This document shows, piece after piece, positions 47,124 to 55,502 of a stretch of 64,000 nucleotides of DNA. A program made the translations under genes and the position numbers. Each line of letters opens with the position of its first letter. Positions within the stretch are counted from its first letter, which is position 1. The notes below the pieces were generated by a model. That model saw only the letters and a program-made list of their open reading frames with translations, made no database searches and was not told the DNA's origin. Where the stretch lies: the NCBI GenBank assembly GCA_014841835.1, contig JACYUQ010000005.1:1-64000 (forward strand), written 5' to 3'. The stretch is from Oxalobacteraceae sp. CFBP 13730 (GTDB lineage: Bacteria > Pseudomonadota > Gammaproteobacteria > Burkholderiales > Burkholderiaceae_D).

Positions 47124-47345
47124 GCCTCCGCATCATCAAGCGGCTTCAGCCCAACCCGGACTGTGGACTTGGCTCGTGCAAAGCCAAGGCTCTGTCCAGA
47201 TCTACGCCAAAGCCACCAAGGTAAGGAACAAAGATATTGATCATTCAGCATTGATTGGTAGAGCGATCAGTGTGTTCAAGAATTGGTAGCTTATCAAATA
47301 CTCCCCTCTGGCCCGATCATACGTTTTTTAACGTCAAGGATCGTC

Positions 47346-48080
47346 ATGGATAAGTACATCAACAAGATCGCCTTGGTCACAGGTGCAAACAAAGGCATCG
47401 GACTGGATATCGCGCGCCAACTTGGCACCAACGGCGTCACTGTCATCGTCGGCGCACGCGATACCGGACGCGGCCAGGCAGCTGCCGATCTGCTGCGCGG
47501 CGAAAATCTGAACGCCCACTTCGTCCAGCTCGACGTCACGGACGCGGCCAGTATCACGCTGGCGGCGTCGACAATCCAGGCGCAGCACGGCCGCCTGGAT
47601 ATTCTCGTCAACAACGCCGGTATCAATGATTCTGGAGACGGTGCACCCAGCGGCGCTTCCATCGATGCCGCGCGACGCCTGTTCGAAACAAATTTCTTTG
47701 GTGCGCTTGCGGTCACACAGGCAATGCTGCCTTTGTTGCGCGTTGCACAGCACGCCCGGATCGTCAACATGTCGAGCAGTCTCGGCTCGATGGCCGTGAA
47801 TGGTGACCCGGCCAACCGCTATTACACGGCGCGCCTGATCGGCTACAACGCTTCAAAAGCCGCGTTGAACATGCTCACAGTGCAGCTGGCTGAGGAGTTA
47901 CGCGGCACGGGGATTGTCGTCAATGCCGCCTGTCCAGGGTACGTGAGCACGGATTTGAACGGACATACCGGGTATCTGTCGACTGACGAAGCAGCAAAGG
48001 TGCCGGTGCGCCTCGCCCTGCTCGCGGATGACCACGTGAATGGCAAACTCGTTGATGCGTGTGGGGCAGTGGCCTGGTAA
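47346..48080 (+). CDS. Short-chain dehydrogenase/reductase
   Basis: A 244-residue classical SDR: TGANKGIG cofactor loop, NNAGI, a catalytic Ser in NMSSSLGSM, and YNASKAAL with the Tyr/Lys pair; the sequence is closest in style to NADPH carbonyl reductases (ANKGIGLDIARQL). Substrate unknown. An AAGGA site precedes the ATG at 47346. It converges on a LysR gene, the two stop codons touching. Confidence 0.9.
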   Translation: MDKYINKIALVTGANKGIGLDIARQLGTNGVTVIVGARDTGRGQAAADLLRGENLNAHFVQLDVTDAASITLAASTIQAQHGRLDILVNNAGINDSGDGAPSGASIDAARRLFETNFFGALAVTQAMLPLLRVAQHARIVNMSSSLGSMAVNGDPANRYYTARLIGYNASKAALNMLTVQLAEELRGTGIVVNAACPGYVSTDLNGHTGYLSTDEAAKVPVRLALLADDHVNGKLVDACGAVAW

Positions 48081-48995
48081 TCAACCCGCCGTCCGTGCTT
48101 CGGCCACCAGGTCAACGAAGGCGCGTAGTGGCGCAGTCATGCGCCGACTGGGAAAGTACAGCTGTGGACCGTCGAACCGGGTCCACCAGTCCTGCAAGAC
48201 AGGCACCAATTTGCCGGTCGCGAAATCCGCATCGAGCCAGTTCTTGAACGTGCACACCAAGCCATGTCCGGCGGCGGCCAGGGCGATGGCCGCCGCCGCA
48301 GCGTCGACGCCCACCACCAGCCGGGCAGCTGGATCGAGCGTGACTGTTTCTTCACCGTTGGTAAAGGTCCAGGCTGTCAGGGCGCCGCTCGAAAAGCGCA
48401 TGCGCACGCAGTCATGCTGCAGCAATTCGCACGGATGGGCGGGAACACCTCGTTGCAAGAGATATGCCGGTGCGGCTGCCAGCGCGAGTTGTTGGGAAGC
48501 TGGACCGATCGATACCGCGATCACGTCCTGTGCGAGGTGCTCGCCGTAGCGGATGCCGGCATCGCAGCCGGCAGCTGTGATATCGACCAGGCGGTCTTCA
48601 ACCTCGATCTCGATCCGCACCGCCGGATGGCGCAACATATACAGGTCGATCAGGGGCGGCAGAATGTCAACCATGACCGCACCAGTTACATTGAGTTTCA
48701 GCCGTCCCCGTACTTCTTTGCCGGGCAGCGTCACATCGTCCAGCGCCGCACGGGTTTCGGCGAAGAGCGGCGCGATCCGTTCGGCCAATACGCGCCCCGG
48801 TTCGGTCAGCATCACGCTGCGCGTCGTGCGCGCCAGTAGCGGCACGCCCAGTTGCTTCTCAATGCGCGTGATGGTTTCGCTGACGCGCGACGGCGATAGT
48901 CCCAGCTGGCGCGCGGCGGTGCGAAAACCGCCCGTGGCGCAAACTGCCAGGAAGATCGTCAAGTCGTCAAAAGACGGATCAGAATTGTTCGCCAT
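48081..48995 (-). CDS. LysR-family transcriptional regulator
   Basis: A 304-residue LysR protein: HTH in residues 6-65 (AVCATGGFRTAARQLGLSPS, RVSETITRIEKQLGVPLLAR) and an effector domain with VEDRLVDITAAGCDAGIRYG. Members of this subgroup often control an adjacent oxidoreductase; here the SDR gene is next to it, tail to tail. The target is not shown by the sequence. Confidence 0.9.
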   Translation of the reverse strand: MANNSDPSFDDLTIFLAVCATGGFRTAARQLGLSPSRVSETITRIEKQLGVPLLARTTRSVMLTEPGRVLAERIAPLFAETRAALDDVTLPGKEVRGRLKLNVTGAVMVDILPPLIDLYMLRHPAVRIEIEVEDRLVDITAAGCDAGIRYGEHLAQDVIAVSIGPASQQLALAAAPAYLLQRGVPAHPCELLQHDCVRMRFSSGALTAWTFTNGEETVTLDPAARLVVGVDAAAAAIALAAAGHGLVCTFKNWLDADFATGKLVPVLQDWWTRFDGPQLYFPSRRMTAPLRAFVDLVAEARTAG

Positions 48996-49142
48996 ATGAT
49001 CAGTTTAATTGATGCTATGACATTGGCGATGAAAGTCGAGCGTGTCAGCAGTTGTCACTGAGTCTGACGGCCGGATCAGGCCAAAAACAGACCGTCGCCC
49101 CTTCTCATCAAAGTCAGGGAAGGGCCGGGGAATCTCACGCAT

Positions 49143-49937
49143 CTACAGCAACGACGAAAAATACTGGGTCGGGGATTTTCCTAACGCCTTCTTGAACATC
49201 GTGATGAAGGCGTTGACGGAGTCGTAGCCGAGGGTGCCTGCCACATTTTGTACAGACTGGCCCTCCGCCAGATGGCTCAGCGCGATCATCAGGTGCAGTT
49301 GCTGACGCCATCGGCCGAACGTTAATCCTGTTGTGTTTTCGACCAGCCGTGCCAACGACCGCTCGCTCATAGCGAGCAGATCAGCCCATTGGCGCAGGGT
49401 GGTGCGATCACCAGGATTAGCAATCAGCGTGTCGGAGATGCGCCTGATTTTCGGATGGTCAGACATCGGCAAATGCAATTGTTCGACTGGCGCCTGTGAC
49501 AACTGCTCCAGCAATACCGCGATCAGCCGAGCGGTGGGTCCATCTGTTGACGCCGTGGGCGCCTGTTTAGCGACATAGCAAATCATCTCCCTCACTACGG
49601 GTGTAATGGCGACAGTACAGCATCTGTCCGGCATTACGGTCGCACCCGGTTCGATAAACAGAAAGAAGATGTGGGCGTTTCCCGTCGCGCGACAGCTGTG
49701 GGCAATCTCGCTCGGTATCCAGACCGCATGCTGTGGGGGCACCAGCCACAGGGCTTCAGACACTTCGCAGGTGACGGCCCCCTGCAGAGCCAGAATGAGC
49801 TGTCCCTTGCGATGCTGGTGTGCCTCATGCTCCACATCGTTTTGCTGCGACCCAAGTTCTACCGCTACGGCAGTCTGCTCAAAGGAATCGGAATCGAAAT
49901 CCTCCGGGGATCTGGGCAATAATCGGGGAGTTGGCAT
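49143..49937 (-). CDS. AraC-family regulator (NimR-like)
   Basis: A 264-residue protein with an N-terminal cupin (HEAHQHRKGQLILALQGAVT, IPSEIAHSCRAT) and a C-terminal double HTH (LRQWADLLAMSERSLARLVENTTGLTFGRWRQQ). The architecture and the divergent CynX/NimT-family transporter resemble E. coli nimR-nimT, where the regulator controls the pump. It shares an 82-base gap with the transporter; AGATA-T-TATCT (49943-49953) is a small palindrome next to its start. Confidence 0.85.
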   Translation of the reverse strand: MPTPRLLPRSPEDFDSDSFEQTAVAVELGSQQNDVEHEAHQHRKGQLILALQGAVTCEVSEALWLVPPQHAVWIPSEIAHSCRATGNAHIFFLFIEPGATVMPDRCCTVAITPVVREMICYVAKQAPTASTDGPTARLIAVLLEQLSQAPVEQLHLPMSDHPKIRRISDTLIANPGDRTTLRQWADLLAMSERSLARLVENTTGLTFGRWRQQLHLMIALSHLAEGQSVQNVAGTLGYDSVNAFITMFKKALGKSPTQYFSSLL

Positions 49938-50019
49938 AATTTAGATATTATCTGTCAGTTTGTCTATATTAAAGCAATCACGTATTCTTTAAAGTCATAT
50001 TTTTTCCACGTGAAGAGAT

Positions 50020-51195
50020 ATGAAGACATTGACTAAAAATAATAATTGGGCAACCGTATCGCTGATTGCAGCAATACTGCTCGTTGCCATGAACCTGCGG
50101 GTGCCCTTTACCGTTGTCGCTCCCGTGCTGCCCTGGATACAGCATGACCTCAGCCTCAGCACCACCGCTGTCGGCTTGTTGACCTCCTTGCCCTTGCTCG
50201 TCTTCGCAGCTTTTTCCCCTTTCGCCGCATCCATCGCAGCGCGTTTCGGCCTGGAACGTACCCTGCTGGGTGCACTGGGCGTCATTGCTGCTGGCGTTCT
50301 CATCCGTTCCGTCGACAGTGTCTGGACTTTGTACAGCGGGACTGTCTTTATTGGCGCCGGTATTGCACTGGGAAACGTCCTGCTGCCTAGTCTCATCAAG
50401 CGCGATTTTCCGGCGCATCTCGTCTCCTTGACAGGCGCGTATTCCATCACCATGGGGGCTGCTGGCGCCATCGGCTCTGCCGCCGTCATTCCGCTTACAC
50501 AAGCATGGGGATGGCGCGCTGCGCTGGCGATGTTTGTCATCGTTCCGCTGGTAGCACTGTTGGCATGGCTCCCGCAATGGAACAAACAAGGCAACGCTGT
50601 AGGTGCCGCCAAGCACCAAGCCCCAGGCGTCGCAGTCTGGCGCTCGCCGCTTGCCTGGCAAGTCAGCCTGTTTATGGGTCTGAATGCGATGCCGTTCTAT
50701 ATTGCTGTGGGTTGGCTCCCGACGATTTTGATGGAGCATGGCATATCGGCAACCGCTGCGGGCTCGCTGCACGGGACGCTACAATTGGCCACTGCGGTGC
50801 CTGGCTTGCTGATGGCGGCGATACTGCGCCGCATGAAAGATCAGCGCGCCGCTGCCGTGATCGCCAGCTCGATGTCTGCCATCTCATTGTCAGGATTGAT
50901 GCTGGCGCCGTCGCTGGCATTGCTATGGGCTGTCTTGCTGGGATTTGGCTGCGGCGCCAGCATGATATTGGGCCTGACCTTTATCGGTCTTCGTACCACC
51001 AATGCCAGAGATGCGGCTGCGCTGTCAGGCATGGCGCAGTGCGTTGGCTATTTGATGGCAGCTGCAGGCCCCATGATGCTCGGTGGCCTGCATGATGTCT
51101 TTGGCGGATGGGCAACGCCATTGCTGCTTGCCTCCATGATTACCCTTCTGGGTGCATGGGCGGGAATGTTGGCTGGGCGGGCCGTCCACCTTTGA
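50020..51195 (+). CDS. MFS transporter, CynX/NimT family
   Basis: A 391-residue MFS protein with twelve helices: AAILLVAMNLRVPFTVVAPV and SLPLLVFAAFSPFAASIAARFGLERTL are typical of the CynX/NimT (cyanate/nitroimidazole) subgroup. In E. coli NimT gives resistance to 2-nitroimidazole. A divergent AraC gene supports that pairing. Base composition is somewhat less GC-rich than its neighbours (more A/T at third positions), which may mean recent transfer. Confidence 0.85.
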   Translation: MKTLTKNNNWATVSLIAAILLVAMNLRVPFTVVAPVLPWIQHDLSLSTTAVGLLTSLPLLVFAAFSPFAASIAARFGLERTLLGALGVIAAGVLIRSVDSVWTLYSGTVFIGAGIALGNVLLPSLIKRDFPAHLVSLTGAYSITMGAAGAIGSAAVIPLTQAWGWRAALAMFVIVPLVALLAWLPQWNKQGNAVGAAKHQAPGVAVWRSPLAWQVSLFMGLNAMPFYIAVGWLPTILMEHGISATAAGSLHGTLQLATAVPGLLMAAILRRMKDQRAAAVIASSMSAISLSGLMLAPSLALLWAVLLGFGCGASMILGLTFIGLRTTNARDAAALSGMAQCVGYLMAAAGPMMLGGLHDVFGGWATPLLLASMITLLGAWAGMLAGRAVHL

Positions 51196-51320
51196 GCAGC
51201 TCAAGCTAGAGGCTGGCCCTTGACCACCTCAAATCGTTGTTTTAGAGAACGTCAGTTCCCGGTGCGCATAACGCCGTAGTCAGATACAGCGGAAATTGCA
51301 GGTGTGTGCTTTGGACGCCG

Positions 51321-51542
51321 CTAGCCCAGCGTCCCATCCGACAGCCGGATCGCACACATCGCTCTCTTCCCTTTACTGCTGACACTGAGCCTTCCCTCAT
51401 GCAGCACCACGATACGGCGCGCGCAATACAACCCAGTCCGAACCCAGTGGAATTGCCATGCTGCTGCATCTTGAGCGCGCTAAACACATGGCGTAATCGC
51501 ACCTTGATGCGCCGCCCCGAATCGTCGATATCCAGGCGCACT
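51321..51542 (-). pseudogene. Decayed histidine-kinase ATPase-domain fragment
   Basis: Read on the minus strand, DIDDSGRRI, then HVFSALKMQQHGNSTGFGLG, resembles the HATPase N-G boxes of the intact kinase at 52486 (DIADSGQGI, HVFGAFKLQQHDNATGLGLG). Just after FGLG the frame shifts by one base; in the other frame LYCARRIVVLHEGRLSVSSKG continues the same domain to a TAG at 51321. It has no N-terminus and at least one frameshift, so it is a remnant of a paralogous kinase. It lies in the 524-base gap before the PEP-CTERM gene; the rest of this gap shows nothing else. Confidence 0.75.
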
Positions 51543-51719
51543 TCGTTGCCCCCGGGCTACGATCCCTACGCGTCATCACGTCAAATTTGTCGAAGATAAT
51601 TACACTACCCTTGATCACAGTCAAAGCGGTACTCATAAGTCATTGATTTCTCACCAATTCTCACATTGGCCTAGTTATTGCTTAGTTAAGGAGACAAACC
51701 AATATTTTAAGGAATAGTA

Positions 51720-52319
51720 ATGAAAAGCATTTTTACGACATTGGCAGTGGCTGGGGTGATGGCAATGAGTGGCGCTGCCCAAGCTGCGCCTGTTCTGTAT
51801 TCGCAAGTCGGCACGCAGAACACTGCAACGTACAGCTTCACCGCAGCAACGACCGGCAATCTGACCGGCTATTTTGCTGGTTCCAAAGCTGACTATGAAA
51901 ACGAAGTCGGCATGATGGTCAATGGCGTCGCTACCGGTCTGTTCGGCTTGAACAACAAGACCTCGGCATATGGTCAGGCCTTCAACTTCGGCAACGTTGT
52001 CGCCGGCGACGTCCTGGTCTTTGTGTTGTCGAATATCAAGCCAGGCAACATCGGCCCTTGGTACTCGCAAACGAATCTGAACAGCGATCTGACCAACCAC
52101 GTCTACTCGTCGTATTACGCGGGCGATGACCGTCTGAGCGCCGGCACCTACGTTGCATTCGAAGACAAGCCACGTGGCGGCGACTTCAACTACAACGACA
52201 TCAGCTTCGTGTTCTCCAATGTCACGACCGAAGTGCCTGAGCCTGCGTCGATCGCTCTGCTGGGCCTGGGTATCGCAGGTCTGGGTCTGAGCCGTCGCAA
52301 GAAAGCCATCAAGGCATAA
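51720..52319 (+). CDS. PEP-CTERM-anchored exported protein (DUF4114-like)
   Basis: A 199-residue protein with a signal peptide (AMSGAAQAA), a beta-rich domain ending in YVAFEDKPRGGDFNYNDISF, which matches DUF4114 proteins, and a C-terminal PEP-CTERM signal (VPEPASIALLGLGIAGLG then SRRKK). The signal directs sorting by exosortase/EpsH in exopolysaccharide-making Gram-negatives. The exosortase is not in this window. AAGGA precedes the ATG. Confidence 0.92.
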   Translation: MKSIFTTLAVAGVMAMSGAAQAAPVLYSQVGTQNTATYSFTAATTGNLTGYFAGSKADYENEVGMMVNGVATGLFGLNNKTSAYGQAFNFGNVVAGDVLVFVLSNIKPGNIGPWYSQTNLNSDLTNHVYSSYYAGDDRLSAGTYVAFEDKPRGGDFNYNDISFVFSNVTTEVPEPASIALLGLGIAGLGLSRRKKAIKA

Positions 52320-52431
52320 CGATCGCCTGCTGCATTGTCAGGCAAGCGGCATGCGTGCCGCGGGCCTGACCTTCGCACAGTCGCGTGGTTGATCAAGCGG
52401 CGCAATGTGCCAGAACGGCAGTAAGCCGCCT

Positions 52432-52492
52432 GCATTCGTACCACGCCAAAAACCCGTCATCCTTCCAGGAAGCGCGGGTTTTTTGCTATCTG
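52432..52492. terminator. Terminator block after the PEP-CTERM gene, copy 2 of the duplicated element
   Basis: AAAAACCCG and CGCGGGTTTTTT pair and have T-runs on both strands, so the block can end both the PEP-CTERM and the converging kinase transcripts. It repeats the block after tRNA-Leu (47063-47123). Its end runs into the last codons of the kinase gene. Confidence 0.8.
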
Positions 52493-53754
52493 CCGGCCGG
52501 ATGCTCAGGTGCGACCGATGCAGCACGCTCCACTGGCAACCGAATCGCAAAGGTCGCTCCCCGTCCCCGCCCTTCACTGCTGACACTGAGCGTGCCCTCA
52601 TGCAGCTCGACAATGCGCCGCGCGATATACAGCCCCAATCCCAGACCGGTGGCATTGTCATGCTGCTGCAGCTTGAACGCGCCAAACACGTGCGGCAGAT
52701 CGTCCGCTTCGATGCCCTGCCCCGAATCGGCGATATCGATCTCGACCCATCCTCCGCTGCGCCGGATGCCGATGCGGATCACCCCGCCGACCGGCGTGAA
52801 CTTGACCGCATTGAACAGCAAGTTCCAGCACACCTGCTGCAGCCGCTGCCCATCGGCCTCGAAGCGAATGTCCGCGCCATAATCGGCGGGCGTCACCTGC
52901 ATCAGGATCTGCTTGGCATGCGCGTGCGGCTCCACCGTGGCGATGGCTTCGCGCAGCACTTGCCCCAGCACGATCGGCTTGCGCACGATGGACATCTGCC
53001 CGGTCAGCGTGCGCGCCGCGTCGATCAAATCGTCGACCATGCCGGCTTCCTGGCGCACGTGCACGCGCATCGATTCCAGGCCGCTGACGGCTTTTTCTGG
53101 CAGGTCGGGAATCGTGCGCAGCATCAGCTCGATGCGCATCGACAGCGCCGACAGCGGCGTGCGCATCTCGTGCGAGACGGTCGCCAGGAACAGCTCGCGC
53201 GTGCGGTTCACGCGCGTCAGGTCGTCGATGGTTTCACGCTGCCGGTCGAGCGTGCTCGAGAGCGTGCACAGCAGGGTTTCGTAGGTGGCCATGCGCTGTG
53301 CCGACACCGGCGCGTCGAGCCGCACTTCGCTCCACAGCAGATGGCCCGACACGCCGATCTGCCGGCCGATGCGCTCGCAGGCCAGGGGCGAGCTGAAATC
53401 GGCAAAGCGCCAGCCGAACACCAGCACGCCATACACGTTGCCATGCAAGAGCAGCGGCAGCGCGCGCACGCAGAAGCCTTCGCTGAACTCGCTGGCTCTC
53501 GGTGCACCCTGCTGGCAGACGTCGCGCGCCAGGCTGCGCTCGAGCGCCGTGCCGGGGCCGTCCTCGGCCCACAGTGTCGACTGCTCGGCGAGGAAGGTCG
53601 ACATGCGCGAGCCCGTCAACGGGCCGATGCGGCGCACGCCGGCCGTGTCGTAGACGGACGTCACCAGCCCGGTCGCCTCGGTGTACTGGCGCAGCGGCGC
53701 GCGCCAGTCGTCCCAGTCGATGGGCGGCTTGTCAGGCAGGTCGACGGTGATCAC
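52486..53754 (-). CDS. Sensor histidine kinase with PocR-like input domain
   Basis: A 422-residue soluble kinase. Residues about 15-140 resemble PocR sensory domains (LRQYTEATGLVTSVYDTAGV and a Cys-containing second half); a short coiled coil leads to HisKA with H195 in ATVSHEMRTPLS; the HATPase has NLLFNAVKFT (N box), DIADSGQGI (G1) and GLGLGLYIARRI (G2). There is no membrane segment, so the signal is cytoplasmic. The start is GTG, overlapping the KaiC-like gene's stop by 4 bases, so the two are translated together. Confidence 0.9.
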   Translation of the reverse strand: MITVDLPDKPPIDWDDWRAPLRQYTEATGLVTSVYDTAGVRRIGPLTGSRMSTFLAEQSTLWAEDGPGTALERSLARDVCQQGAPRASEFSEGFCVRALPLLLHGNVYGVLVFGWRFADFSSPLACERIGRQIGVSGHLLWSEVRLDAPVSAQRMATYETLLCTLSSTLDRQRETIDDLTRVNRTRELFLATVSHEMRTPLSALSMRIELMLRTIPDLPEKAVSGLESMRVHVRQEAGMVDDLIDAARTLTGQMSIVRKPIVLGQVLREAIATVEPHAHAKQILMQVTPADYGADIRFEADGQRLQQVCWNLLFNAVKFTPVGGVIRIGIRRSGGWVEIDIADSGQGIEADDLPHVFGAFKLQQHDNATGLGLGLYIARRIVELHEGTLSVSSEGRGRGATFAIRLPVERAASVAPEHPAGR

Positions 53755-55304
53755 CGGTTGGTTTCGGCCGGTTGGTGCGTCGACTCGGGCAAGGGCTCGC
53801 CATTGGCAACGGCTTCCTCGATCATCGGACTCTGGCGCGATGGCGAGCGCGAAAGCAGACCGTAATACGACGAGAATGGCAGTTGCGGGACGGCCTGGGT
53901 ATTGTTGTCGCTGTCGTCCAGCAGACTCAGGCCGCCCACGCCGATCGTGTATTCACGCGTCACTTGCAGGTTGCGGCTACCGCGCACCTTCGGCACCGCC
54001 AGCGCGCGCCGCAATACGGTGGAAATTTCCACGTAGTTGAGCAGGATGATGTTGTCGACCAGGTGCGAGCCCTTGAGCTCTTCGCTGATCTGCGACACGC
54101 CCAGCAGTTCGGGGCTTTCGTAGTTGAACAGCGTCGTGGCCAGCCGGTTCTTGAAGAAGCTCGCCAGCGCGTACAGGTAATCGGCCACTTCGCTGCGGCT
54201 GGTCATTTCATACACGGCGATCGAATCGAACACGACGCAATCGATACCTTCCTTTTCCACCAGCTTGATGATGCGGTCGAAGTGCACGTCCAGCTCGAGT
54301 TCGAGCGGCGACTCATAATGGATGAACAGGTCGCCCGCATCCACCAGCGCCTGCAAATCAAAGCCGAGGGGCTTGGCGTTGCGCATCAGCTGGCGTGCGT
54401 GTTCGTCCAGGCTGACCAGCAGCGCCTTGTGGCCGTTCCTGATGGCGTCGCTCAGGAACTGCACGCTCAGCACCGTCTTGCCGGTGCCGGAAATGCCGCT
54501 GACCAGCGTTACCGAGCCCTTGTAGATGCCGCCGTCCATCATCTTGTCGATGGCGGCAGAGCCGGTCGACAGGCGTTCTTCCGACGTTGGCTGGTCGGGC
54601 GACATGACCGGGCGCGACTGGGCGCGGCGGTACACGTGCACGCCCTGATGCGCCTCGATGCGCATGGTGTGGCTGCCGCCGATGAAATCCTGGCCGCGCG
54701 ACTTGGCCACCGTCAGGCGGCGATGCACGCGGCGACGCGCTTCTTCGAGCGTGAGCGAGATGATGGTGTCGAACACGAAGCGCTCATGGGCTAATACGCC
54801 GCCGAGCGACGCATCTTTTTCGGCCGTGACCATCGTTGTCACACCAAGGCGTGTGAGCCCCTCGATCAGCAGGTGCACGTCTTCGCGGAACGGGATGTCG
54901 TTGCCTTCGGCGTACAGGCGCAGTGGCGTCAGGCCATCGATCAGCAGGCGCTTGGCGCCCATCGCAAGCAGCGCGGCCGAAAACGCGCCGTCGCTGCTGC
55001 GAAATTCGCTCATCAACACGGCCGGGCTGGTCTGGATGATCTTGATCCGGCCCTGGTCGATCATGCCCTGCAGGTCCCAGTCGAAGCCGGCGGCGTCGCG
55101 CAGCAGCTTGGCCGGGTCGAGCTCGAACGAGACGATGGCACCCGGCTCGTCGAAGTCGACGGCGCCGCGGTAGATGAAGCCCAGGCCCAGCGTCGTCTTG
55201 CCAGCACCGGGCGGCCCTTCGACGAGCAGGTTGTTATTGCGTGGGATACCACCGTGCAGGATCTCGTCCAGCCCCACAATCCCTGTCCTCACCAACGCGC
55301 TCAT
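53751..55304 (-). CDS. KaiC-like double ATPase
   Basis: A 517-residue two-domain RecA/KaiC protein: CI P-loop GPPGAGKT (30-37) and CII P-loop GISGTGKT (270-277), full KaiC length. Anchoring the CII segment on D-x-IILL-x-YVE, the cyanobacterial phospho-Ser431 position is Ser (S413), but the Thr432 position is His (H414), so the two-site phosphorylation cycle is probably absent. No kaiA or kaiB is nearby. AAGGTGA precedes the ATG. It shares an operon with the PocR-type kinase and is divergent from the glycosylation fusion gene. Confidence 0.9.
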   Translation of the reverse strand: MSALVRTGIVGLDEILHGGIPRNNNLLVEGPPGAGKTTLGLGFIYRGAVDFDEPGAIVSFELDPAKLLRDAAGFDWDLQGMIDQGRIKIIQTSPAVLMSEFRSSDGAFSAALLAMGAKRLLIDGLTPLRLYAEGNDIPFREDVHLLIEGLTRLGVTTMVTAEKDASLGGVLAHERFVFDTIISLTLEEARRRVHRRLTVAKSRGQDFIGGSHTMRIEAHQGVHVYRRAQSRPVMSPDQPTSEERLSTGSAAIDKMMDGGIYKGSVTLVSGISGTGKTVLSVQFLSDAIRNGHKALLVSLDEHARQLMRNAKPLGFDLQALVDAGDLFIHYESPLELELDVHFDRIIKLVEKEGIDCVVFDSIAVYEMTSRSEVADYLYALASFFKNRLATTLFNYESPELLGVSQISEELKGSHLVDNIILLNYVEISTVLRRALAVPKVRGSRNLQVTREYTIGVGGLSLLDDSDNNTQAVPQLPFSSYYGLLSRSPSRQSPMIEEAVANGEPLPESTHQPAETNR

Positions 55305-55502
55305 GAACTCACCTTTTTTGCAGAATGAACCAGCTTATCATGTGTGCATGTTACGCTCCAGAGACAGTCGCAGACGACCGGTTCTTGACCGTGGCAAGTG
55401 CATGATCTATCGTGTTCAATGATTCTGTAGAACAATCCTGCCGGTGCTCTTCATTGCCCCGCGCCGGTCGTTACCTCCGTGTTTCTTGTACGTTCTCTTG
55501 CC

